The notes beneath the pieces are model-generated. The model did not search any database, was not told the origin of the DNA, and worked only from the letters and a program-made list of their open reading frames with translations. The translations under genes were made by a program, and so were the position numbers. Of a stretch of 64,000 nt of DNA, positions 52,760 through 61,184 are shown one piece after another. The stretch's first letter is position 1, and every line of letters begins with the position of its first letter. This stretch comes from Sphingobacterium mizutaii (GTDB taxonomy: Bacteria > Bacteroidota > Bacteroidia > Sphingobacteriales > Sphingobacteriaceae), in assembly GCF_900187125.1 (NCBI RefSeq), contig NZ_LT906468.1:3534001-3598000 (forward strand), written 5' to 3'.

Positions 52760-53608
52760 ATGAAAAAACTAATCCTTACTGCAATGGCAATTATGATGAC
52801 CATTGCCTTATTTGCCCAGAACAAAGAAACATTCCTATGGAAAGTATCAGGAAACGGATTAACAAAGGATTCCTATGTCCTTGGCACCATCCACATGGCA
52901 TGTGGTCCTGATTTCAAAATGGAAGATAAAATTAAAGAAGCCGTCAAAACAACCGACCGTATTGCTCTAGAACTTAATGCTAGCAATCCAGAAACTGTCA
53001 AATCATTACAGGCCCATATCGGACCAGTTCCGGGTTTCTTTGATGGTCTAGCACCTGAAAAGAAACAATTGATCGACTCTGTCCTGACTGCCAAGAACCT
53101 ATCACCTGCAATGTTAGATCAAGTAGGTCCAGCAGTGCTGTTGTCTATTTTGTCCATGCAGGCTTTTGAATGTCAAGATCCTAAGGACATGAAATCGATG
53201 GAATTAGAATTGCTGAAATTAGAAGGAGCTGCTGGCAAACCAGTTGATGAACTGGAAACAGCGGAATTCCAGATCAACTTAATGAACGAATTCTTCAAGG
53301 CTGAAGACCTTTATACTTACCTAAGGGATCTGGATAAAATGAAGGCAACAACCAAGGATTTGGTATCCAAATATTTTAACAATAAAGTTTCTGAGGTTGA
53401 AGAGTTATTGTTTAAGACCTCTTCCTTTAGTCCAGAAAAAGAAGAAATGATGTTGACCAAAAGAAATCAAGAATGGTTGACTAAAATGCCTGAAATGATG
53501 AAAGCCAACCCAACATTCTTTGCCGTTGGTGCAGGACATTTATTAGGTAAAAATGGTGTTATCCAATTATTGAAGGACAAAGGATATAAAGTTACGCCTG
53601 TTCTTTAA
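52760..53608 (+). CDS. TraB/GumN family protein
   Basis: The 282-residue secreted protein has a signal peptide ('MAIMMTIALFAQ'). The TraB/GumN fold has its two conserved metal-linked motifs: 'SYVLGTIHMACG' (about 33-44) and 'FFAVGAGHLLGKNGVIQLLKDKGY' near the C-terminus, in parts. The family includes the Tiki-type metalloprotease fold, but bacterial functions are mostly unknown. It is a single gene with a terminator on each side. No pathway link is evident. Confidence 0.92.
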   Translation: MKKLILTAMAIMMTIALFAQNKETFLWKVSGNGLTKDSYVLGTIHMACGPDFKMEDKIKEAVKTTDRIALELNASNPETVKSLQAHIGPVPGFFDGLAPEKKQLIDSVLTAKNLSPAMLDQVGPAVLLSILSMQAFECQDPKDMKSMELELLKLEGAAGKPVDELETAEFQINLMNEFFKAEDLYTYLRDLDKMKATTKDLVSKYFNNKVSEVEELLFKTSSFSPEKEEMMLTKRNQEWLTKMPEMMKANPTFFAVGAGHLLGKNGVIQLLKDKGYKVTPVL

Positions 53609-53627
53609 TCTGACCCTATAAAAAAGT

Positions 53628-53657
53628 AAAGCGCTGATCGAATCCGACCAGCGCTTA
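53628..53657. terminator. Terminator between TraB and putP
   Basis: AAGCGCTGaTCG pairs with CGAcCAGCGCTT around AATC, one mismatch, between convergent genes. The T-tract is short, so strength is uncertain. Confidence 0.7.
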
Positions 53658-53677
53658 ATAATCAATCTGTTGTTTAT

Positions 53678-55174
53678 CTATGATTTGACGATGCGTTTTA
53701 CTTCATCGAACTCATCCTGAATTTCCTGATTTACAGGTTTTGATAACAAGGAAACAATGACAATGGTTAAAAAGCTCAATATAAAGCCCGGAATCATTTC
53801 ATAAACGTCCTTATGATCATGAGGTACATATACCCACAATAACACGACGGCACCTCCAACTAACATTCCTAACAAACCGGCCATAGCAGTAGTTCTTTTC
53901 CACAGAAGGGATAATAACACAATTGGTCCAAATGCGGCACCAAATCCAGCCCAAGCATTTCCAACCAAATTCAAGATACTATCCTTAGGATTCAGGGATA
54001 ATAACAAAGCAATTACGGCTACAATCAAAACGGAAAGTCTGCTCACTTGCAACATAGTCTTTGCTGAAGCTTGCTTGTTGAAGAAGGTTCGGTAGATATC
54101 TTCCGTCATGGAACTCGAAGTCACCAATAATTGAGAAGAAATCGTACTCATTACTGCAGCTAGGATCGCCGACAATAGGAATCCACCGATCAAAGGATGG
54201 AATAATACCCTTGAAGTGTAGATAAAGATGGTTTCAGCCATTTCCTTCGATCCATCAAACTTGGACATGGTAGCCGTATCAAATTTAGCTAAATAGGCAA
54301 TTCCGAAAAGACCTACCAACATGGCACCACCTACTGTGAAAATCATCCAGGTAATACCGATATTTCTAGCCTTCGGAATGTCTTTAACACTATCAATAGC
54401 CATGAAACGAACCAATATATGGGGTTGACCAAAATATCCTAATCCCCAAGCAAGAAGGGAAACAATGGAGATGGTGGTCGTTCCTTTAAATAAGTCCAGG
54501 TAATCTGAATTTTTATTGTCAATAATGCTAATGGTTTCCCCTAAGCCACCAATCTGTGTAACCATCACAATAGGCAAGATTACAAGGGCCGTTACCATAA
54601 TGGTACCTTGTACGAAGTCTGTTAAACTTACCGCCAAGAAACCACCTAAAAAAGTATACAGAACCACGACAAAAGTCGTTACATACAAACCAGTGTAATA
54701 ATCTATATTAAAGGCTGATTCAAACAAACGTCCTCCCGAAACCATACCTGCAGAGGTATATAAGGTAAAGAAAACCAGGATAAACACCGACGACGCAATT
54801 TTCAACAATTGGGTCTTATCATGGAACCTGTTTTCAAAAAAGACTGGTAATGTAATGGAGTTCTTGGCAACCTCAGTATAAACGCGCAACCTTGGGGCGA
54901 CTAAAACATAATTTAGGAAAGCCCCAATAGTCAAGCCTATGGCTATCCAAGAACTGGACAATCCTGCGGCGTACATCGCACCTGGCAAACCCATCAATAA
55001 CCAACCACTCATATCAGCAGCGCCGGCGGACAATGCGGTTACTGCGGCGCCCATTTTACGCCCTCCAATTAAAAACTCCTCTGAGTTACTCGTTGATTTC
55101 TTCCAGGAATAAAAACCTATCAGAACCATCAATAGCATATAAAGGCCAATGGAAATTAATTCGTATGTATTCAT
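53678..55174 (-). CDS. putP: Sodium/proline symporter
   Basis: The 498-residue protein has about thirteen membrane helices and SSS-family motifs: 'FLIGGRKMGAAVTALSAGAADMSGW' near the N-terminus (in parts), 'GGFLAVSLTDFVQGTIM', and 'ILNLVGNAWAGFGAAFGPIV'. It closely resembles PutP, which takes up proline with Na+ in the inner membrane. It is the last gene of the SusC/SusD/S10 carboxypeptidase/TPR cluster, 25 bp after the TPR gene, so proline freed by the peptidases is a likely substrate. No proline dehydrogenase gene is in the window. Confidence 0.92.
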   Translation of the reverse strand: MNTYELISIGLYMLLMVLIGFYSWKKSTSNSEEFLIGGRKMGAAVTALSAGAADMSGWLLMGLPGAMYAAGLSSSWIAIGLTIGAFLNYVLVAPRLRVYTEVAKNSITLPVFFENRFHDKTQLLKIASSVFILVFFTLYTSAGMVSGGRLFESAFNIDYYTGLYVTTFVVVLYTFLGGFLAVSLTDFVQGTIMVTALVILPIVMVTQIGGLGETISIIDNKNSDYLDLFKGTTTISIVSLLAWGLGYFGQPHILVRFMAIDSVKDIPKARNIGITWMIFTVGGAMLVGLFGIAYLAKFDTATMSKFDGSKEMAETIFIYTSRVLFHPLIGGFLLSAILAAVMSTISSQLLVTSSSMTEDIYRTFFNKQASAKTMLQVSRLSVLIVAVIALLLSLNPKDSILNLVGNAWAGFGAAFGPIVLLSLLWKRTTAMAGLLGMLVGGAVVLLWVYVPHDHKDVYEMIPGFILSFLTIVIVSLLSKPVNQEIQDEFDEVKRIVKS

Positions 55175-55199
55175 GTAATAATTTTAATTTGTAAAGATG

Positions 55200-58073
55200 C
55201 TATAAAATTGCTGGAATTTCCACTCCTTTTAAACGATTAGTTAAAATATTATCTGCTTTATTGTTAGATTTCCCTATTTCTTTCAACAACTTAATCCCAT
55301 CTACTTCATAAGGATATAGTGCTAATGCTTCGTCAAGAAGACTTAATGCCTTATCCGTATTGCTTTCTTTTAAATTGATCAATGCCTGACTGACTAAATC
55401 CGATGCTCTATAAAACAGGCTGTTATTGCTTTTCAATTTTTGGCGAAATGCCTTTGCATCATCCAATCTGTTATTGGCAGCCAACAGCCTCACCAATCTT
55501 TGGTTATACAAAGGTTCCAATCGAATTGGATCACCACCTCTTACCATCAATTTATTCAAGAACTCATTCAATTCTTTGGTTTTTCCTTGTTTGGCATAGA
55601 CCTCAGCAAATAGCAATTCAAACTCTGGTCGGTTCACTTGAGAAGCTTGCAGAGTACGATAGATCTGTTGTAGATTTTTCAATGCTTCATCATATTTTCC
55701 ATTTGCAGTCAAAGCTTCAATATGTTGCGTACGGATAATATAATTTTGCGGTTTCTGAGCAGCTAAATGTGATAAAACAGCAATCTCATCAGCATAACCT
55801 AGCAATGATTTCTGCCATGCCTTGAAAGTCTTGGAATCATCTTTTCTATCCCGTAGATAGGTAGAGATCTCCGATCCATTTTTCACATATTCATCCGCCA
55901 CATCCATGGCTTGTTTCAGCATACCTCTTTGGAAATAGAAATTTCTTAAGATTCCAGAGTTCTTAGCTTTTTCCATGTAATCGACCTCAATATCATAAGC
56001 TTTTTTGAGCAATGCCGCCTGCGCTGCTAAATTATTAGGTTGGGTTGCCATAAGGATATTCCCTTCTACCGAATAAATAGGAGCATAATTAGCATCGATT
56101 GCTTTCGCAGATTTCAATCGGTTTGAAGCCTCATCATATTTACCCTCTGACAACAAATATTCAGCATAATCAACGAAAGCTGGCAAATATTGCTGATCAT
56201 ATTGAAGGGCAGTATCCAGATAAGAATACGCCTCTTTAAGGTCATTCTTAGCAGAGTTTCTAGCTAAATTCACATATACCTCAGACCAATTAGAAGCCAT
56301 AGCCTGTTTATCACCGGCCAAATAAGCTTTCTCTTTAGTGATCATATCATCCAAAAAGGCATACATCTTAGGATCCTTGGTCTTCAGGTCGTTCAAGGTA
56401 TTCATCGATTTAAAATCCAATGGATGCACTTTAACCATTTCAAAATAGGCCGGATAGGTCTGCGCTAAATACTCAGACTCATTGTTCTGTGAATAATAGT
56501 CTAGGGTCAGTCCATTTTCCATGGCATTATAATATAGCTCACGGATCTTTCTATTTTGCTTATCTGTCAATACCTGACCATGGAACAGATGCACATATTC
56601 GTGCAAGATCACATTTCTTTCTTGAAATGCGCCACGCTCCACATATTCGATGGCTGCAGCACCCGATCCTACTCCACGGATATCCATCCATTGACGATTG
56701 TCAAAGGTAGAGTTAAACCTGAAGTAAGGAGCTTTCATGGCTAAAGCCAAATCGATATGCAATGGCGGAACGACAAACACGCGATGTTGTTTTACCAAAA
56801 ATGGAAAATATACTGTAGCAGTATACAATTGATTCCAAGCCATGCCTTTAGCAACATTTCCAGGATAATAAGCAAGATCAGGAAAGACCTCCAAGAAATC
56901 ATGCATATTGGTAATATTAGGATTTTTTATTGCTGCACTTATACTAGGATAAGTTTTCAGATAAGGAATTCTTTTGGATTTGATAACTGCTGCCAATCCA
57001 TTGTGGGCAGGCCCATAATGATGCTTTTCATTTAAAATATTTAAGAAAATCTTTTCCGCATTATCCAATCTTTGTTTCCGATCGGAGGCATCAAAATCAC
57101 CGTACAACAGGGATGCTTTGTGCATTTCAGGTAATACGGATTTTGGATGTGCTTTTTCTATTTGATCTACTTTTTGAAGTGCTGCCTCAATTTTGTTCCC
57201 GGTGAACAATTCATCGGCCTCCTCCAACTCATGTCTGATGGTTTTTTCATTTTCATCCACATAATCGGCGTAGGTCAAATTGGTATGGCCATTTCCTAAA
57301 TGCCAATGAGATTGAAAATGCAATGGATTTAGCGCCAATGCAATTTCCCATTGGGCAACCATATCACCTAATTGAGTCGCATCAATCCTTCTCCAGATTG
57401 CATAGCCATAATAAAACCTGGCATCCGCATTCAAAGGATTTAATTTCAATCCTTTGACCAATACTTCCTCAGCGTCTTTAGGTTTTTGGTCCCAAAAGAA
57501 AACATCTGCTTTCAAAAAATACCCAGCAGCATTATTAGGCATTTTCTCAATAAGACTATTCGCTAAGGCTAAAGCCTCAGGGTACTTTTTCTGTAGCATC
57601 AAGGCCCTTCCCAAAACAAGGTTTGTTTCGATGTCATTTGGATTTTTCAGCAAAAGAGCTTTACTCATTTGCTCGGCTGTTTCCAATTCCCAAGCCTCAA
57701 TTTTTAGAATCGCAAAAGCACGCTGTACTTTCAGGTCAGCTTGATCTTTTTTACTTAGTTTTAATAGATCTTGTTCCGCAGCTTTGAAATCATTGTTTAG
57801 CCAATGGTATTTAAATTTTAATACAGCTGCTTCTTGAGCATTAAGTTTCTTTCCTAGGTTTAATTCATTGTTTACTAAGTTCCATTCACCCAGATCCATA
57901 AGATGATTTAAGGTCTCATATTTAGATTTAGAATCCAACTTAAGATCTTGAATAAATTTGGTTTTCTCTTGATCAAGATAAGTTTTGACCGCTTTGGTGT
58001 CATTGATATAGTCTTGAGCTTGAACCGTACCTAATCCAGCAAAGACGAAAAGAATAAGATGTTTTATTCGCAT
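55200..58073 (-). CDS. Large TPR protein with a HExxH gluzincin-type peptidase domain
   Basis: The 957-residue protein has a signal peptide ('HLILFVFAGLGTVQAQ'). TPR-like repeats (about 35-370) include 'NPNDIETNLVLGRALMLQKKYPEALALA'. A central domain holds 'NVILHEYVHLFHG' near residue 490 and a downstream glutamate in 'NNESEYLAQTYPAYFE' near 533, the spacing of HExxH...E zinc peptidases. More TPRs follow (about 600-950). It probably cleaves or handles peptides in the periplasm, but the enzyme activity is inferred. It lies between an S10 carboxypeptidase gene and putP. A terminator-like hairpin lies 17 bp before its start. Confidence 0.82.
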   Translation of the reverse strand: MRIKHLILFVFAGLGTVQAQDYINDTKAVKTYLDQEKTKFIQDLKLDSKSKYETLNHLMDLGEWNLVNNELNLGKKLNAQEAAVLKFKYHWLNNDFKAAEQDLLKLSKKDQADLKVQRAFAILKIEAWELETAEQMSKALLLKNPNDIETNLVLGRALMLQKKYPEALALANSLIEKMPNNAAGYFLKADVFFWDQKPKDAEEVLVKGLKLNPLNADARFYYGYAIWRRIDATQLGDMVAQWEIALALNPLHFQSHWHLGNGHTNLTYADYVDENEKTIRHELEEADELFTGNKIEAALQKVDQIEKAHPKSVLPEMHKASLLYGDFDASDRKQRLDNAEKIFLNILNEKHHYGPAHNGLAAVIKSKRIPYLKTYPSISAAIKNPNITNMHDFLEVFPDLAYYPGNVAKGMAWNQLYTATVYFPFLVKQHRVFVVPPLHIDLALAMKAPYFRFNSTFDNRQWMDIRGVGSGAAAIEYVERGAFQERNVILHEYVHLFHGQVLTDKQNRKIRELYYNAMENGLTLDYYSQNNESEYLAQTYPAYFEMVKVHPLDFKSMNTLNDLKTKDPKMYAFLDDMITKEKAYLAGDKQAMASNWSEVYVNLARNSAKNDLKEAYSYLDTALQYDQQYLPAFVDYAEYLLSEGKYDEASNRLKSAKAIDANYAPIYSVEGNILMATQPNNLAAQAALLKKAYDIEVDYMEKAKNSGILRNFYFQRGMLKQAMDVADEYVKNGSEISTYLRDRKDDSKTFKAWQKSLLGYADEIAVLSHLAAQKPQNYIIRTQHIEALTANGKYDEALKNLQQIYRTLQASQVNRPEFELLFAEVYAKQGKTKELNEFLNKLMVRGGDPIRLEPLYNQRLVRLLAANNRLDDAKAFRQKLKSNNSLFYRASDLVSQALINLKESNTDKALSLLDEALALYPYEVDGIKLLKEIGKSNNKADNILTNRLKGVEIPAIL

Positions 58074-58084
58074 AATACATAAGA

Positions 58085-58116
58085 GATAAAAGCCAGTCCG
58101 AAGGGAAGGACTGGCT
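58085..58116 (-). terminator. Hairpin with short U-tract between S10 and TPR genes
   Basis: On the minus strand, AGCCAGTCC (58116-58108) pairs with GGACTGGCT (58099-58091) around a CTTCGG-containing loop, then TTTTATCTC. It ends 11-17 bp before the TPR ATG, so it may terminate or attenuate transcription inside the cluster. Confidence 0.65.
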
Positions 58117-58131
58117 TAATTAAAAAAAACA

Positions 58132-59604
58132 CTAGTATTTAGCTGGTTGATCAGCTGCTGGTAAAGATTTTTTAATGAATTGACGAATATCTTCGTTTGC
58201 TTTGATTAAGTCTTCTTTACGTAAATACATCATGTGACCACTTCTGTATCCGATCCAACTCATTCTTGATTTCAATTTACCAGAAGGATCCATTTGCCAC
58301 ATATTATACTTAGCATTGAAATAATCACAAGCAGCATCGTAGTACCCTGACTGAACCATTAAATGCAAGTAAGGGTTAGCTGCCATCGCTTGTCTTAAAT
58401 TATAACCTGTGTTGTCATTGCTTCTATCCCAAGGATGAACTGGTCCGAACATATTATATTTCACATCCGCCTTATAATTCAGCTCATTGGTATAATAGTA
58501 ATTAATTGCTGGGGTAAAGGAATGCAACCAAGAAGTTAATTCTGAATTATAATCTGGACGTTCACCACCATCGCGGAAGTCCATACCGATATATCTTGAA
58601 TCCAAACGACCCACAGTTTTACCTTGATCACGCAATAATTCTTTCCAATATAATGCAGTTGGAATATCCATATTGTTTTGCTCAATTACAGTTTCAGACA
58701 ATCCAGAATATCTAGCCATTTTCTTGATCACTGCTGATTTTTCTGCAGCACTGATACTAGAACCTTTTGCGATAGCTGGAAGTAGTTCTTCGATAGTGAA
58801 TTTTTCCACTTCAGGAAGGAATTCTTCTAAATCTCTGTTTTGCAATTCTGGAGCTAACTGCTTATGGTACCATGCTGTAGCAGCATAGTATGGCCAAAAG
58901 TTAGCTTTTTCCACTGCACCTTCTCTCTTAATACCAAGATCAGTTGGAGATACTAAGATTACTCCATTCAAGTACATCCATTGAGCATTTTGCAATTCTA
59001 AGGCTAAACCAGAAACACGGGTGGTACCATAACTTTCACCGATTAAATATTTAGGTGATGCCCAGCGATTGTTTCTAGTTACAAATGTATTGATCCATTC
59101 CGCTAAATATTTAATATCGGCATTGGTACCAAAGAAAAGAGAACGATCAGCTTTTTCGTCTAATATGCGTGAATAACCGGTATTGATTGGATCAATGTAC
59201 ACGATATCGGCCACATCTAAGATAGAATATGGATTTTCCTTTACACCATAAGGTTGTAATGGATAACCTTCATCATCGATGTTTAGAATTCTAGGACCAG
59301 TGTATGCTAAGTGCATCCAAACTGAACCTGAACCTGGGCCACCATTGAAGGAAATCACTAGAGGTCTTTTTGCTCTATTACTGATATCATCGCGTGTATA
59401 ATACGTGAAATGAACAGTAGCTAAAACATTGCCTTTTTGATCCCAAACTGGTTGTGTTCCGGTCATTGCTGTATAGCCAAATTTCTGACCATTTGCAGTA
59501 ACACTATGTTTTGTAACAATTGTGCTATCTGCTAAGGGCATTCGTTGAGCCTGCACAGCAATCGTCATAATTAGTGCTGATAAAATTAAAATGTATCTTT
59601 TCAT
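58132..59604 (-). CDS. S10 family serine carboxypeptidase
   Basis: The 490-residue secreted enzyme has a signal peptide ('LILSALIMTIAVQAQ'). The S10 hallmarks are 'LVISFNGGPGSGSVWMHL' (oxyanion region, about 85-100), nucleophile Ser in 'IGESYGTTR' near residue 190, and the C-terminal 'YRSGHMMYLRKEDL' with the catalytic His. The Asp is likely in 'YYDAACDY'. It removes C-terminal amino acids from peptides. It is the third gene of the SusC/SusD-led cluster, 44 bp after susD, supporting peptide uptake and trimming. Confidence 0.93.
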   Translation of the reverse strand: MKRYILILSALIMTIAVQAQRMPLADSTIVTKHSVTANGQKFGYTAMTGTQPVWDQKGNVLATVHFTYYTRDDISNRAKRPLVISFNGGPGSGSVWMHLAYTGPRILNIDDEGYPLQPYGVKENPYSILDVADIVYIDPINTGYSRILDEKADRSLFFGTNADIKYLAEWINTFVTRNNRWASPKYLIGESYGTTRVSGLALELQNAQWMYLNGVILVSPTDLGIKREGAVEKANFWPYYAATAWYHKQLAPELQNRDLEEFLPEVEKFTIEELLPAIAKGSSISAAEKSAVIKKMARYSGLSETVIEQNNMDIPTALYWKELLRDQGKTVGRLDSRYIGMDFRDGGERPDYNSELTSWLHSFTPAINYYYTNELNYKADVKYNMFGPVHPWDRSNDNTGYNLRQAMAANPYLHLMVQSGYYDAACDYFNAKYNMWQMDPSGKLKSRMSWIGYRSGHMMYLRKEDLIKANEDIRQFIKKSLPAADQPAKY

Positions 59605-59648
59605 TGTGTTTATATTGTTGATAATTGATTACAATTGAAATTTATTAA

Positions 59649-61172
59649 TTATTGTCTGGTATCCCAAAATACTCTTTCCAACATGCTAGATTTCTGTTTG
59701 ATATTTGGATTATTGTTTGCTTCTGATTGAGAATATAACAATGATCTTGGAACCTCATCGTAAATAGCTATTGGTTTTTTCAAAGGTGTCAATGCAGGAT
59801 AACCTGTTCTTCTGTAATCTGTCCATGGTTCAGCAACAACCCCAAAATTAGCAATGTACTTTTCAGTAATAATCTGTTCTAATTTTTGCTGGTTTGTTCC
59901 TGCTAAAGTACCCTTACTTGCCATATAAGTGGCTAAGCTGCTTGCAGGTAATTTACTTTCATCAAATGAAGCCTTAATGCCCGCAGCATAGAAGGTTTGC
60001 GCTTCTGCTGCTGCTCCGTTCATCAATGCTGCCTCTGCACGGATAAAATTGTACTCTGCAAAAGTCAACAAACGAGCAGGTGATTCTCCACTATAGGAAA
60101 TAGCCCCAGTTTGTAATGCTCCTTTAGCATCCACCATGCTAGGATTGAAGGAAGTCACATTTCCATATAAATATTCATGTAATCTGGAATACTCACTGGA
60201 AACATTCGCATCCATTACACTTGAACCTTTATAGGTTTTTGGATTTGAAAAATATGGGAATGGTGTAAAATACCTCTCTCTACGTGGATCTTCATTATTG
60301 TTCATCAAATCAACGATATAGCGATTAGGCAAGAATTGATTTCTGTATTGGCCCAATTCAATACTGTAAATCGGATTCTGACGTTGGGGAGAACTTAAGA
60401 AGTTCATTGTGAATCCATCCTCATTGCTAGCAAAGAATTTTGCACCTGAATTAATCAGCTCATTGATCTTGGTTTTGGAGAAGTTAGGATCTTTTGCAGA
60501 ATAATGCAGGTAAATTCTCAATTTCAAGGTGTTTCCAAATTTCTCCCATTTTTCCTTAGATGTTGCCCAATTGCTTGAAGCATAAATGGCAGAGAACGAA
60601 TTTGGAGAAAGAACAGATGTCCCGGCATTGATATCTGCAATTCCTTCATCGATTAAACGGATCAAATCTTTATAGATCAATTCATCATCGTCAACCTCTG
60701 GCTTTAAATTTTCTCCAAACATGGAAGCATTAAAATAAGGAACATCTCCCCAGGCATCCACTGTTACTTGATAAATATAAGCTTTCAAAAGTTTCGCTAC
60801 ACCCGCATAATGAGGACTGCCCTCTTCTGTTGCTTGTTTAATGAGAACTGATATATCACTTAATGCGGTACCAAACAAGGTTACCCATTGATTATTAATA
60901 TCAGAATCATTCACGTTGTAACGTTCATATTCTTTAAAAGCGACGTGTCCTTGAACAGGTCCTTGTCCACTAAATTGTTGAACAAAAGCGCCACTTACAC
61001 GTAATAAATCACTCGCCCCAAAATATCCCACATTTACAGTCACAGCAGGCAGTAATTGATTAATACCAACCTTAGTAACGTTGTTTGGATCATCATTTAC
61101 ATCCAAAAACGAACTGCAAGATGCAGCACCTAACAAGGTAGCGACTGTTAATAAACTAAATATCTTTTTCAT
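59649..61172 (-). CDS. SusD/RagB-type lipoprotein (SusD-like_2)
   Basis: The 507-residue protein starts with a lipoprotein signal ('LLGAASCSSFLDVNDDPNNV', the Cys near residue 19). 'SSFLDVNDDPN' and the C-terminal 'EPWTDYRRTGYPALTPLKKP' are typical of the SusD-like_2 group, which mostly accompanies SusC proteins without classic glycan enzymes. It forms the extracellular lid of the receptor encoded just upstream (12 bp gap). Peptidase neighbours suggest peptides or amino acids as ligand. No defect is seen. Confidence 0.93.
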   Translation of the reverse strand: MKKIFSLLTVATLLGAASCSSFLDVNDDPNNVTKVGINQLLPAVTVNVGYFGASDLLRVSGAFVQQFSGQGPVQGHVAFKEYERYNVNDSDINNQWVTLFGTALSDISVLIKQATEEGSPHYAGVAKLLKAYIYQVTVDAWGDVPYFNASMFGENLKPEVDDDELIYKDLIRLIDEGIADINAGTSVLSPNSFSAIYASSNWATSKEKWEKFGNTLKLRIYLHYSAKDPNFSKTKINELINSGAKFFASNEDGFTMNFLSSPQRQNPIYSIELGQYRNQFLPNRYIVDLMNNNEDPRRERYFTPFPYFSNPKTYKGSSVMDANVSSEYSRLHEYLYGNVTSFNPSMVDAKGALQTGAISYSGESPARLLTFAEYNFIRAEAALMNGAAAEAQTFYAAGIKASFDESKLPASSLATYMASKGTLAGTNQQKLEQIITEKYIANFGVVAEPWTDYRRTGYPALTPLKKPIAIYDEVPRSLLYSQSEANNNPNIKQKSSMLERVFWDTRQ

Positions 61173-61184
61173 CTTCTTTCAATT

